Assembly (NCBI RefSeq): GCF_003590795.1
Contig: NZ_QYUL01000001.1
Location: forward strand, 1,567,001-1,631,000
Length of the DNA: 64,000 nt
Direction of reading: 5' to 3'
From: Azospirillum cavernae
GTDB lineage: Bacteria; Pseudomonadota; Alphaproteobacteria; Azospirillales; Azospirillaceae
The notes beneath the pieces are model-generated. The model saw nothing but the letters and a program-made list of their open reading frames with translations, was not told where the DNA came from and did no database searches. How positions within the stretch are numbered: the first letter of the stretch is position 1; the number at the start of each line of letters is the position of its first letter. This document shows positions 52,884-61,451 of this stretch, one piece after another. The position numbers and the translations under genes are program-made.

Positions 52884-55064
52884 ATGGACGATCCCGGATC
52901 GACCGACACTCAGCCGCCCCACCGGACCGCGCGCCGGTTGCCGGTGTTGGGCGGGGCCTTGGGGTCCGTGCGCTTTCTGATGATGGCCTCGGGCTTCGCC
53001 TTCATCCTGGTCGTCAACAGCCTAATTGGTTACGGCATCCTCCAGCGCCATGGCGAATCCCTGGACGCGGGCGAACGCGCCACCCGCGATCTCGCCCGCA
53101 TGCTGGAGGCGCAGACCCTGCGCACCGTGTTCGCGGTGGATCAGCTTCTCGCCGATCTGACCTTCGCGCTGAACGCTCACCCGCAGGGCCACAACCGCGA
53201 CGATCCGGCGATTCAAGCGCATCTGCGCCAGCGGCGCGACGGCTTTCCACAGTTGGCCGATCTGGTGGTGATCGACGCGGCGGGCCGTGTGCTGAATCAT
53301 TCCGCCGACGCGCCGACGCCGCCCTTCCCCCTGACCGACCGCGCTTATTTCACCGCGCACCAAGCGCCGGGGGCCACCCTCTCGGACAGCGGGCTGTACG
53401 CTGGGGCGCCGCTGGCCAGCCGGGTGATGACGGGAAGCAGCGTCATCCCCCTCAGCCGCCGCTGGCCGCTTCCCGACGGGGGCTTTGGCGGGGTGCTGGT
53501 CGCCATGATCGACCCGTCGCGTTTGGCCGCGACCCTGGAATCGATGCGGATCGACCGGATGGGCAGCGTCACCCTGGCGCTGACGGACGGCTCCGTCCTG
53601 TTGGAGCGCCACAGCCCCGACCAACGCGCCAGCCTCGCCCGGCTGTCGGAATGGCCCGGCGTGGAAGCGGCGCTGGCGGGCAAGGACGACGCCACCATCC
53701 GCGCCCTCGCCCCCGACCGGCAGGACAGCATCATCAGCCTGCGGCGGGTGCCCGGATACCCCTTCATCGTCGCCGCGACGCTGCCGCGCAGCGACGCGCT
53801 GGCCGACTGGCGCCGCGACACCGCCGCCTGGACCGCCATCGGCGCGGCGATGACCATCGCCATCGCCCTGCTGACCGCCTTCGTCGTCCGCCAGCACGCC
53901 CGGCTGGAGGAGGATCAAGCCCAATTGGCCGCCGCCTCACGCCGCATCCGGGGCATTCTTGATTCCATGCTGGACGCCGTCGTCACCTTTGACGCCAACG
54001 GTCGGATTCTGACCTTCAACCGCGCCGCCGAGCGGATGTTCGGCGCCAGCGAACGCGCGATGATCGGCCAGCCGATTGAGGCTCTGATTCCCGACGGCCA
54101 GTCCAGCGCCAACGACCGCGATCTGACGGCGCTGCGCCGCGACGGCCACGCTTTCCCCATCGGCTTCATGGTCAGCGACCTGCAAGAGGGCGAAGGAGCG
54201 ATGGACGGCGCGGCGCCGCGCCGCGCCCCCCATGTCTTCGTCGGCGTCATCCGCGACATGACCCGGCGCAAGCGGCAGGAGGCCGAACTCATGGCCTCCA
54301 AAACCCAAGCCGAACTGGCCAACCGGGCGAAAAGCGAATTTCTGGCGAACATGAGCCACGAGTTGCGCACCCCGCTCAACGCCATCATCGGCTTCGCCGA
54401 AATTCTGACCAGCGAGTTCTTCGGCACGCTGGGCGCCCGGCAGAAAAGCTGCGTGCAGGACATCCAGGACAGCGGCGAGCATCTGCTGTCCATCGTCAAC
54501 GCCGTGCTCGACATGTCAAAGATCGATTCTGGCCATTACGAGTTGCATGAGGAAGCGGTCGAGGCGCATGACGCGGTGGCGCAATGCCTGATGATGGTCC
54601 GCGACCGCGCCGCCGCCAACGGGGTGGAGCTTCACAACGAGGCGACCGCCGCCATCGCCACCCTGTGGGTGGACCGCCGCGCCTTCAAACAGGTGATTTT
54701 GAATCTGCTGTCCAACGCGGTGAAATTCACCCCGCGCGGCGGCAGCGTCCGGGTCGCCGCCGCACGGGACGAGGAGGGCGGGTTGAGCTTGATTGTGTCC
54801 GACACCGGCATCGGCATTCCCGCCGATTTCATGGCCGATCTGTTCCAGGCCTTCCGCCAAGCGGAAAACAGCGCCAGCCGCCGTTACGAGGGCACCGGGC
54901 TTGGCCTGTCGATCTCCAAGAATCTGCTGGACCTGCATGGCGGGTCGCTGGCCTGCGAGAGCGTGGTGGGCAGCGGCACGACGATGACCGTGCGCCTGCC
55001 CGCCGCCCGCGTCCTTCCCCTTGGCGCGACCAGCCACGGACACAGCCGCGCGGCGGCGTCCTAA
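52884..55064 (+). CDS. membrane-bound PAS-domain sensor histidine kinase
   Basis: 726 aa from ATG 52884; a TTG at 52860 would add eight residues. The first membrane helix (FLMMASGFAFILVVNSLIGYG, about 32-52) and the second (TAIGAAMTIAIALLTAFVV, about 318-336) enclose a 265-residue periplasmic sensor with a dCache-like look (LADLVVIDAAGRVLNHSA, LTDRAYFTAHQ). A PAS domain (ILDSMLDAVVTFDANGRILTFNRAAERMFG) follows, then HisKA with HELRTPLNAIIGFAEIL and HATPase with NLLSNAVKFTPRGGSV, DTGIGIP and GTGLGLSISKNL. No receiver is attached and no response regulator lies next to it, so its partner is elsewhere. Confidence 0.93.
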   Translation: MDDPGSTDTQPPHRTARRLPVLGGALGSVRFLMMASGFAFILVVNSLIGYGILQRHGESLDAGERATRDLARMLEAQTLRTVFAVDQLLADLTFALNAHPQGHNRDDPAIQAHLRQRRDGFPQLADLVVIDAAGRVLNHSADAPTPPFPLTDRAYFTAHQAPGATLSDSGLYAGAPLASRVMTGSSVIPLSRRWPLPDGGFGGVLVAMIDPSRLAATLESMRIDRMGSVTLALTDGSVLLERHSPDQRASLARLSEWPGVEAALAGKDDATIRALAPDRQDSIISLRRVPGYPFIVAATLPRSDALADWRRDTAAWTAIGAAMTIAIALLTAFVVRQHARLEEDQAQLAAASRRIRGILDSMLDAVVTFDANGRILTFNRAAERMFGASERAMIGQPIEALIPDGQSSANDRDLTALRRDGHAFPIGFMVSDLQEGEGAMDGAAPRRAPHVFVGVIRDMTRRKRQEAELMASKTQAELANRAKSEFLANMSHELRTPLNAIIGFAEILTSEFFGTLGARQKSCVQDIQDSGEHLLSIVNAVLDMSKIDSGHYELHEEAVEAHDAVAQCLMMVRDRAAANGVELHNEATAAIATLWVDRRAFKQVILNLLSNAVKFTPRGGSVRVAAARDEEGGLSLIVSDTGIGIPADFMADLFQAFRQAENSASRRYEGTGLGLSISKNLLDLHGGSLACESVVGSGTTMTVRLPAARVLPLGATSHGHSRAAAS

Positions 55065-55080
55065 CCACCGCTTCGCCGCC

Positions 55081-55941
55081 TCAGCGCAGACGGGTGGCGG
55101 CGAAGCGGCGGGGCGGGTTGACGAAGTCGTCCTGCGCGGCGATCAGTTGCAGCTCGCGCGTGCCCATCCGTCGGGTCGTCTCGAAGATGGCGTAGATCGC
55201 CGCCGCCGCCTGCTCCAAGGCCTCCGCCGGGTCGAAGCCCTTCAGATAATGGGCGAGGAACAGCGCCGCCACCGCGTCGCCCGAGCCGTTGGGCGAGGGT
55301 TCCAACGCCAGACGCGGCGTCGAGACCAGCCACGCGCCATCCGTGTCATCCACCAGCATTTCGATCCTGTCGGCGGCGGCGTCCTGCCGGGTCAGGCTTG
55401 TCACCAACACCAGACGCGGGCCGCGCGCCCGTAGGGCCGCCGTGGCGGCCAGCGCGTCGTCCAACGTGTGGATCGGGTGATCGGCCAGATATTCCAACTC
55501 AAACTGGTTCGGCGTCAGCAGATCGGCGGCGGGGACCGCGTGGGTTTTGATGAAGTCCGGCAAGCCGGGCCGCACGAAGAATCCGCGCCCGACGTCGCCC
55601 ATCACCGGGTCGCAGCAGTAAATCGCTTGCGGGTTGGCGGCCTTGACCCGCGCCGCCGTTTCGACGATCACCTGCCCCAGCCCGACGTCGCCCATATAGC
55701 CGGACAGCACGGCGTCGCAGCGGGGCAACACGCCGCGCGCGGCGACGCCATCGACCACGTCGGCGATGTGTTCGGCGGTGAAGACCTGCCCGGTCCAGGC
55801 GCCGTAGCCGGTGTGGTTGGAGAATTGGACGGTGTTCACCGCGACGGCGTCGATTCCCAACCGTTGCAGCGGAAACACCGCAGCCCGGTTGCCGACATAG
55901 CCATAAGCGACGTGCGATTGGATCGAGAGGACGGTTTTCAT
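55081..55941 (-). CDS. pdxY: pyridoxal kinase
   Basis: 286 aa. It phosphorylates pyridoxal to pyridoxal 5'-phosphate in B6 salvage. The ribokinase-like fold begins [27 protein letters not shown] and continues with [29 protein letters not shown] (phosphate-loop Asp/Gly region), [11 protein letters not shown] and [19 protein letters not shown], with the anion-hole GSGD motif and catalytic Asp. Length is normal for PdxY/PdxK. It converges closely (16 bases) on the histidine-kinase gene. Confidence 0.95.
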   Translation of the reverse strand: MKTVLSIQSHVAYGYVGNRAAVFPLQRLGIDAVAVNTVQFSNHTGYGAWTGQVFTAEHIADVVDGVAARGVLPRCDAVLSGYMGDVGLGQVIVETAARVKAANPQAIYCCDPVMGDVGRGFFVRPGLPDFIKTHAVPAADLLTPNQFELEYLADHPIHTLDDALAATAALRARGPRLVLVTSLTRQDAAADRIEMLVDDTDGAWLVSTPRLALEPSPNGSGDAVAALFLAHYLKGFDPAEALEQAAAAIYAIFETTRRMGTRELQLIAAQDDFVNPPRRFAATRLR

Positions 55942-56055
55942 GGGCGAAAGCCTATGCGACCCGCCGCCGCCGGTAAACCCATGGAGCGGGCGGGGAGATG
56001 GGCGGAAAGGCGCATGGCTGCCATGCCGTTGGCGCGCAACGCCATGCGCCGAAAA

Positions 56056-56092
56056 TCATTCTGATACAGAAACACACTATCATTCTGAATGA
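56056..56092. promoter_or_regulatory. candidate operator: direct repeats and palindrome
   Basis: TCATTCTGA occurs at 56056-56064 and again at 56080-56088, 24 bases apart. The second copy extends into a perfect palindrome TCATTCTGAATGA (56080-56092). The site lies between pdxY and the 152-aa protein gene in an otherwise AT-richer stretch. The spacing fits repressor or Fur/Irr-like binding, but the factor cannot be named. Confidence 0.35.
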
Positions 56093-56237
56093 TTGTTCCG
56101 GCATCCGATCAAATCAGGCGTTCCGATGGTGACGAAACCGTCATAGAAAATTGTGCGCTGCAACAAATCATCGCTGGCTCACCGCCGCGCCCCGACTTAC
56201 CGTTTTCATCATTCAATCACGGCAAAGGGGCGCGGCC

Positions 56238-56696
56238 ATGGCGATCGAGTTCCTGCGGATGAAGCTGCGGCACGCGTCGGGCGCTCTCACCCTGCTGTCC
56301 GGCGGGGCGACGCTCCACCCCGACGGCATGATCGATGTGCACGGCGACGCCGTGGATCACGCCGACCGGATCGTTTCGATCCTGGAATCAATCACTTTTC
56401 ACAAAGCCTCTGATCCCCTGCCCCACGCCCGTGTTCTCGCCGACGACTGCGCGGGCTGCCCGTTGCTGGCCCGCGTCGGCGCGTCCTGCGCCTGCCTGCA
56501 AGTGGACCGTTTCCGCGTTGGCGACGCCGAATCGCTGACGCCGATGCAACTCCGCCCCGGACGACCGCCCGCCGAACTGCGCGGGGCCGAGCGCGACCGC
56601 CCGCCGTCGCTGTGGCCGGACTTCGCCCGCTTCCGCATGGCCCGCGCGCGCGGCGCCGCCGCCACCCTGCTGCGCGAGTCGGCCTGCGCGGCGTAA
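56238..56696 (+). CDS. 152-aa hypothetical protein with a CxxC/CxC cluster
   Basis: ATG 56238 with GGGG-rich site upstream; the in-frame extension to 56151 looks non-coding. The first half is beta-like (MIDVHGDAVDHADRIVSILESI). Then a four-Cys cluster, DDCAGCPLLARVGASCACLQVDRFRVG, could bind a metal or an iron-sulfur cluster. The rest is Arg/Pro-rich. There are no membrane segments. No family is recognised. It may respond to the AT-rich operator-like site about 150 bases upstream. Downstream lies a CitE-like lyase on the same strand, 101 bases away. Confidence 0.6.
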   Translation: MAIEFLRMKLRHASGALTLLSGGATLHPDGMIDVHGDAVDHADRIVSILESITFHKASDPLPHARVLADDCAGCPLLARVGASCACLQVDRFRVGDAESLTPMQLRPGRPPAELRGAERDRPPSLWPDFARFRMARARGAAATLLRESACAA

Positions 56697-56797
56697 ACGC
56701 CGCCGCGCAGACGTGAGACCCTTCACCCCATGGACAGCGCCGGGCGGCGCGGCTAATCCTGCCGCACCGCCGCTCATCCGCTTTCCGGGGAACAACC

Positions 56798-57676
56798 ATG
56801 GCCATGACCGTCCGCCCGCGCCGCAGCGTCCTTTACATGCCCGGCTCGAACGCCCGCGCGCTGGAGAAGGGGCGCGCCCTGCCCGCCGACGGTCTGATTT
56901 TGGATCTGGAGGACGCCGTCGCTCCGGACGCCAAGGCGCTGGCGCGCGACACCATCGCCCAGGCCATCGCCGGGGGCGGTTACGGCGGGCGGGAGTTGAT
57001 CATCCGCAGCAACGGCCTCAACACCCCCTGGGGGTTTGACGATTTGCGGATGGCCGCGACCAGCGGGGCCGACGCCGTGCTGTTGCCCAAGGTGGAAAGC
57101 GCCGACGCGGTGCGCCAAGCCGAAGCCGTGCTGCGCGCCGCCGGAGCGCCGGATTCCCTGCGCATCTGGTGCATGATGGAAACGCCGCTCGGCATCCTAA
57201 ACGCCAAGGAGATCGCCGGGGCCTCCCCCGCCTTGGGCGCGCTGGTGCTTGGCACCTCCGACCTCGCCAAGGATCTGCACGCCGCCCACACCCGCGACCG
57301 GCTGCCGATGCTGACCAGCCTTGGTCTGTGCCTGCTGGCGGCGCGCGCCTATGGGTTGGCGGCGCTGGACGGGGTGCATCTGGATTTGAACGACGACGAG
57401 GGCTTCGCCTTTTCCTGCGATCAGGGCCGCGCGCTGGGGTTTGACGGCAAGACCTTGATCCACCCGAAGACCATCGCCGCCTGCAACGCCGTCTTCGGCC
57501 CGGACGCGGACGAGATCGCCCAGGCCCGCCGCATCATCGCCGCCCACGCCGAAGCCGTCGCGCAGGGCAAGGGCGTGATTCTGGTCGATGGCAAGCTGGT
57601 GGAAAACCTGCACGTCGAAAACGCCCGCCGTCTGCTGGCGCTGAACGAGGCCATCGCCGCGTTGGCAGCGGCGTGA
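56798..57676 (+). CDS. HpcH/HpaI aldolase / CitE-like CoA-ester lyase
   Basis: 292 aa from ATG 56798. RPRRSVLYMPGSNARALEKG, DGLILDLEDAVAPDAKALAR (Mg-binding Glu/Asp), RSNGLNTPWGFDD, DAVLLPKVESADAV, IWCMMETPLGILNA and TSDLAKDLHA are the CitE/malyl-CoA lyase pattern. C-terminal GFDGKTLIHPKTIAACNAVFGP is also diagnostic. These enzymes reversibly cleave CoA esters such as malyl-CoA, beta-methylmalyl-CoA or citramalyl-CoA. The substrate is not evident from context, because no CoA transferase or citrate lyase subunit is adjacent. Confidence 0.9.
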   Translation: MAMTVRPRRSVLYMPGSNARALEKGRALPADGLILDLEDAVAPDAKALARDTIAQAIAGGGYGGRELIIRSNGLNTPWGFDDLRMAATSGADAVLLPKVESADAVRQAEAVLRAAGAPDSLRIWCMMETPLGILNAKEIAGASPALGALVLGTSDLAKDLHAAHTRDRLPMLTSLGLCLLAARAYGLAALDGVHLDLNDDEGFAFSCDQGRALGFDGKTLIHPKTIAACNAVFGPDADEIAQARRIIAAHAEAVAQGKGVILVDGKLVENLHVENARRLLALNEAIAALAAA

Positions 57677-57707
57677 CCCCCACGCGGACGAGCGCTGAGC
57701 GCCGCCG

Positions 57708-58862
57708 TCAGTCGGCGTTCAACCCCATCAGGGATTTGGCGAAGGCGTCGGCGTCGAACGGGCGCAGGTCATAAACCCCTTCGCCAACGCCGATGGCATG
57801 GACCGGCAGCTTGAATTTTTCGGCCAGCGAGACGAGAACGCCGCCGCGCGCCGAACCGTCCAGCTTGGTCAGGATCAGGCCGTTGACGTTGACCATGTCG
57901 CGGAAAATCTCGACCTGGCTGTGGGCGTTCTGGCCGGTGGTGGCGTCCAGCGTCAACAGCGTGGTGTGCGGCGCCGTCTCGTCCACCTTCTTGATGACGC
58001 GGACGATCTTGCGCAGCTCGTCCATCAGCCCGGCCTTGTTCTGCAAGCGCCCGGCGGTGTCGATCAGCAGCACGTCCACCCCCTCGGCCCGCGCGCGCTC
58101 CACCGCGTCATAGGCCAGACCGGCGGCGTCGGCCCCGGTGTCGCGCGCCACGACCTCGCAGCCGGTGCGCTCGCCCCAAATCTTCAACTGGCTGACGGCG
58201 GCGGCGCGGAAGGTGTCGCCGGCGGCCAGCATGACGCTTTTGCCCTCCGCGCGGAACTGGCGGGCGAGCTTGCCGATGGTCGTCGTCTTGCCGGTGCCGT
58301 TGACGCCGACCAGCAGGATGACGTGCGGCTTGCGCGCCGGGTCAATCACCAGCGGCTGGGCCACCGGGCTGATGATCTTGGCGATCTCCGCCGCCAGGAT
58401 GCCCTTGACCTCCTCGGGCGTGATCTCCTTGCCGAAGCGGGTGCGCGCCAGCTCCGCCGTCACCTTGGCCGCCGTGACCGGGCCAAGATCGGCGGTGATG
58501 AGCAGTTCCTCCAACTCCTCCAGCGCCTCGTCGTCCAGCTTGCGCTTGGTGAAGATGCCGGTGATGCCCTCCGTCAGCTTGGACGAGGATTTCGCCAAGC
58601 CTTCCTTCAGGCGGGAGAACCAGCCCTTCTTGGTCGGCGGCGGCTCGTCGATTTCCGTCTCAGGCTCCGGCGCGGCGACGGGTTCCGGTTCGACGAAGGC
58701 CGCGATCACGGATTCGGGCGGTGGCGCTTCGACGGCGGATTCAACGGGGAGAGGCGCCGCCTCATCCAGACGCTCATCGTCGAACGGCGGGACATCCGCC
58801 GGAGCGTCGGGCTTGCGGGCGTCGTCTTCGGGCTTCTTGCGGCCGAACCAGCGCAAAATCAT
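57708..58862 (-). CDS. ftsY: signal recognition particle receptor FtsY
   Basis: 384 aa. An acidic N-terminal A domain (rich in E, A, P; residues 1-75) precedes the NG GTPase: SRLKEGLAKSSSKLTEGI and DELEELLITADLGPVTAAKV (N domain), then VILLVGVNGTGKTTTIGKLA (G1), GDTFRAAAVSQLKIWGERTG, DVLLIDTAGRLQNKAGLMDEL, ATTGQNAHSQVEIF and TKLDGSARGGVLVSLAEKF (G4). It docks ribosome-SRP complexes at the membrane. It sits 12 bases after mtaB in a dapF-DUF2442-mtaB-ftsY operon. Confidence 0.97.
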   Translation of the reverse strand: MILRWFGRKKPEDDARKPDAPADVPPFDDERLDEAAPLPVESAVEAPPPESVIAAFVEPEPVAAPEPETEIDEPPPTKKGWFSRLKEGLAKSSSKLTEGITGIFTKRKLDDEALEELEELLITADLGPVTAAKVTAELARTRFGKEITPEEVKGILAAEIAKIISPVAQPLVIDPARKPHVILLVGVNGTGKTTTIGKLARQFRAEGKSVMLAAGDTFRAAAVSQLKIWGERTGCEVVARDTGADAAGLAYDAVERARAEGVDVLLIDTAGRLQNKAGLMDELRKIVRVIKKVDETAPHTTLLTLDATTGQNAHSQVEIFRDMVNVNGLILTKLDGSARGGVLVSLAEKFKLPVHAIGVGEGVYDLRPFDADAFAKSLMGLNAD

Positions 58863-58874
58863 GGGATGTCCGCT

Positions 58875-60143
58875 TTACAAAGGGGTGCCGGTGAGCGCGC
58901 CGTTCGCCACGCCGGTGATGGTGGCGCGCACCAGCGATCCGGGGGGAAGGGCGACGCCCAGGCGGATTTCCGCGAAATGTTCGGTGCGGCCCAGATCGTC
59001 CTTTTCGACCAGAACCGACGCGCTGCGGCCAACCAGGGTCGCCAGCATCCGCGCCTCGGCCTCGGCCCCAACGGCGCGCAGACGGGCGGCGCGCTCCTTG
59101 CGGACGGCCCCGTCCACCTGGGGCATCCGCGCGGCGGGCGTGCCGGGGCGCGGGCTGTAGGGGAAGACGTGCAGCCAGGTCAGGCCGCAATCCTCGACCA
59201 TCTTCAGGGTGTTGGCGAACATCTCCTCGGTCTCCGTCGGGAAACCGGCGATGAAGTCGGCGCCGAACACGGCGTCGGGCCGCAGGCGGCGCACCCGCTG
59301 GCAAAAGGCGACGGCGTCGGCGCGGCTGTGGCGGCGCTTCATCCGCTTCAAGATCATGTCGTCGCCCGCCTGGAGCGACAGATGCAGATGCGGCATCAGG
59401 CGCGGCTCATGCTCGATCAACCGCCAGAGATCCTCGTCCATCTCGATGCAGTCGAGCGAGGACAGGCGCAGACGTGGCAATTCCGGCACGCAGGCCAGCA
59501 GGCGGCGGACCATCTGCCCCAGCGTCGGCGATCCCGGCAAATCGGGGCCGTAGCTGGTGATGTCCACGCCGGACAGCACCACCTCGTTGTAGCCCGCCTT
59601 GACCAGAGCCTGAACCTGCTCCACCACCGCGCCGATGGGAACCGAGCGCGACGGCCCGCGCCCGAAGGGGATGATGCAGAAGGTGCAGCGATGGTCGCAG
59701 CCCTGCTGCACCTGAACGAAGGCGCGGGCGCGGTCCTCAAAGCCGCCGATCAAATGACCGGCGGTTTCCTTGACCGACATGATGTCGTTGACCAGAATTT
59801 TTTCGGTCGGCGGCAGCCCCCAGCTTTCGGCCTGAAGCTTTTCCTGGTTGCCGATCACCTGATCGACCTCCGGCATCGCCGCGAAGCGCTGCGGGTCGAT
59901 CTGGGCGGCGCAGCCGGTGACGACGATGCGGGCGTCAGGCCGCTCCCGCCGCAGCTTGCGGATGGTCTGCCGAGCCTGCCGCTCCGCCTCCGACGTCACC
60001 GCGCAGGTGTTGACGATGACGACGTCCTCCAACCCGGCGTTGCGGGCGTGGGCGCGCATCACCTCGGACTCGTAGCTGTTCAAGCGGCAGCCGAAGGTGA
60101 CGATTTCCGGGTCGCCCGTCTTCACACGGCCATCATCGGGCAT
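58875..60143 (-). CDS. mtaB: tRNA t6A37 methylthiotransferase MtaB
   Basis: 422 aa. The N-terminal MTTase domain has three cluster Cys in FGCRLNSYESE, NTCAVTSEAERQARQTIRKLRR and VTGCAAQIDPQRF. The radical-SAM centre is QGCDHRCTFCIIPFGRGPSRS, followed by EVVLSGVDITSYGPDLPG and RLSSLDCIEMDEDLW. The C-terminal TRAM-like region holds LRAVGAEAEARMLATLVGRSASVLVEKDDLGRTEHFAE. It adds a methylthio group to t6A37 of ANN-decoding tRNAs. The start overlaps the DUF2442 stop by 11 bases. MtaB is preferred over MiaB on the FGCRLN start. Confidence 0.95.
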   Translation of the reverse strand: MPDDGRVKTGDPEIVTFGCRLNSYESEVMRAHARNAGLEDVVIVNTCAVTSEAERQARQTIRKLRRERPDARIVVTGCAAQIDPQRFAAMPEVDQVIGNQEKLQAESWGLPPTEKILVNDIMSVKETAGHLIGGFEDRARAFVQVQQGCDHRCTFCIIPFGRGPSRSVPIGAVVEQVQALVKAGYNEVVLSGVDITSYGPDLPGSPTLGQMVRRLLACVPELPRLRLSSLDCIEMDEDLWRLIEHEPRLMPHLHLSLQAGDDMILKRMKRRHSRADAVAFCQRVRRLRPDAVFGADFIAGFPTETEEMFANTLKMVEDCGLTWLHVFPYSPRPGTPAARMPQVDGAVRKERAARLRAVGAEAEARMLATLVGRSASVLVEKDDLGRTEHFAEIRLGVALPPGSLVRATITGVANGALTGTPL

Positions 60144-60414
60144 GACGCGCTCCCTCCCCGCTCAAAAGCGGCGTTGCCGTCGCGGCGGCGTAGAGCACAG
60201 CCGGATCCAGATCGGCCCCATTGGGCCAAACGACGGTTCCCAGATCGGAATCGACCCGCACGGCGGCGAAGATCGTCCGATCTTGCAACGGAGCGAACAC
60301 GCCCGTGAAGGCGACCATGGCCGCGACATCGACCGCGCCCTCGGCGCCATCCTCAAAGCGGAGGCGCAAGCGATAGCCGTCCAACGGCTGCACAGCGATG
60401 ACGTCCTTCAGCAT
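60133..60414 (-). CDS. DUF2442 small protein
   Basis: 93 aa. The DUF2442 pattern is seen: DVIAVQPLDGYRLRLRFEDGAEGAVDVAAMV (KPxxdyxLxLxFxdGexGxvDl), FAPLQDRTIFAAVRVDSDLGTVVWPNGADLDPAVLY ending in a short helix. The family is of unknown function and often found in toxin-antitoxin-like or stress contexts, but here it is embedded between dapF (4 bases upstream stop to start) and mtaB (11-base overlap). That packing implies co-translation with housekeeping genes. Confidence 0.9.
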   Translation of the reverse strand: MLKDVIAVQPLDGYRLRLRFEDGAEGAVDVAAMVAFTGVFAPLQDRTIFAAVRVDSDLGTVVWPNGADLDPAVLYAAATATPLLSGEGARHAR

Positions 60415-60418
60415 CGGC

Positions 60419-61246
60419 TCATAGACCTGCCGACAGCCGTCCGCTGAAGCTCACGGCCACCGGGCCGGTCATCAGAACGCGGTTGTCCTCGGTCCATTCG
60501 ATGGTCAGCGTGCCGCCGTCCAGGATCACGTCGGCCTTGCGTTCGGTCAGGCCCCGGCGCACCGCCGCGACCTGGGTCGCGCAGGATCCGCTGCCGCAAG
60601 CCTGGGTGATTCCCGCCCCGCGCTCCCACACCCGCATGCGGATGCTGGTCGGCGACAGGATTTGCGCGAATTCGATGTTGGCGCGTTCGGGGAAGAAGGG
60701 GTGATGTTCCAACGCCGCGCCGATGTCGTCCAGCGGCACCGCGTCCACGTCGTCCACGAAGAAGACGGCGTGCGGGTTGCCCATGCTGACGGCGACCGGC
60801 CCGGCGTATCCGGCGTGCGCCACAGCCTCGACGCGCAGCGTGTCGGCGGGACCGGCGAGCGGCACCTCCGACCAATCGAGCCGCGCCGGTCCCATGTCCA
60901 CGGTGATGCGGCCGTTGTCGGCGCGGCTGGCGTGGAGAAGCCCGGCGGCGGTCTGGAAGGTCACACGGTCGCCGCCGCTTTCCTCCATCAACAGCCAGCC
61001 GACGCAGCGCGAGGCGTTGCCGCAGGCCCCAACCTCGCCGCCGTCGGCGTTGCGGATGCGCATGAAGCCGCTGGCGCCGGGCGCGTCGGAGGGTTCCAGA
61101 ACGATGAACTGGTCACAGCCCACCCCGGTTCGCCGATTGGCGATCGCCCGAACCTCGGCCTCGCTGGGCTGATAGGGCGTGTTGCGGGCGTCGATCACGA
61201 CAAAGTCGTTGCCAAGCCCGTGCATCTTCAGGAATTCGCGCGTCAT
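60419..61246 (-). CDS. dapF: diaminopimelate epimerase
   Basis: 275 aa from ATG 61246 (MTREFLKMHGLGNDFVVIDAR); the longer ORF to 61333 lacks similarity. The two catalytic cysteines lie in ADGGEVGACGNASRCVG and GITQACGSGSCATQVAA. GVGCDQFIVLEPS and VSMGNPHAVFFVDD are further family marks. It interconverts LL- and meso-diaminopimelate for lysine and peptidoglycan. It opens the operon dapF-DUF2442-mtaB-ftsY, an order typical of alphaproteobacteria apart from the small insert. Confidence 0.97.
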   Translation of the reverse strand: MTREFLKMHGLGNDFVVIDARNTPYQPSEAEVRAIANRRTGVGCDQFIVLEPSDAPGASGFMRIRNADGGEVGACGNASRCVGWLLMEESGGDRVTFQTAAGLLHASRADNGRITVDMGPARLDWSEVPLAGPADTLRVEAVAHAGYAGPVAVSMGNPHAVFFVDDVDAVPLDDIGAALEHHPFFPERANIEFAQILSPTSIRMRVWERGAGITQACGSGSCATQVAAVRRGLTERKADVILDGGTLTIEWTEDNRVLMTGPVAVSFSGRLSAGL

Positions 61247-61451
61247 GGTAGCCGTTATATGGCGAGCGGCGGGCAAGAGTCCATATCGGGAAGCCCGTTC
61301 ACCGATCCCGCGCCGGAGCGTCTCCCATGCCAAAACGCAGGGACGCCGCCCGTCCGCTTCCCCCAGCCGACCGCCGCGACAGCAAATCCGTCACAAAGCC
61401 AGCCTATAAACGGCGCGCCTTTCCCATCACGCCGTCCATGGAGCCGCCGTC

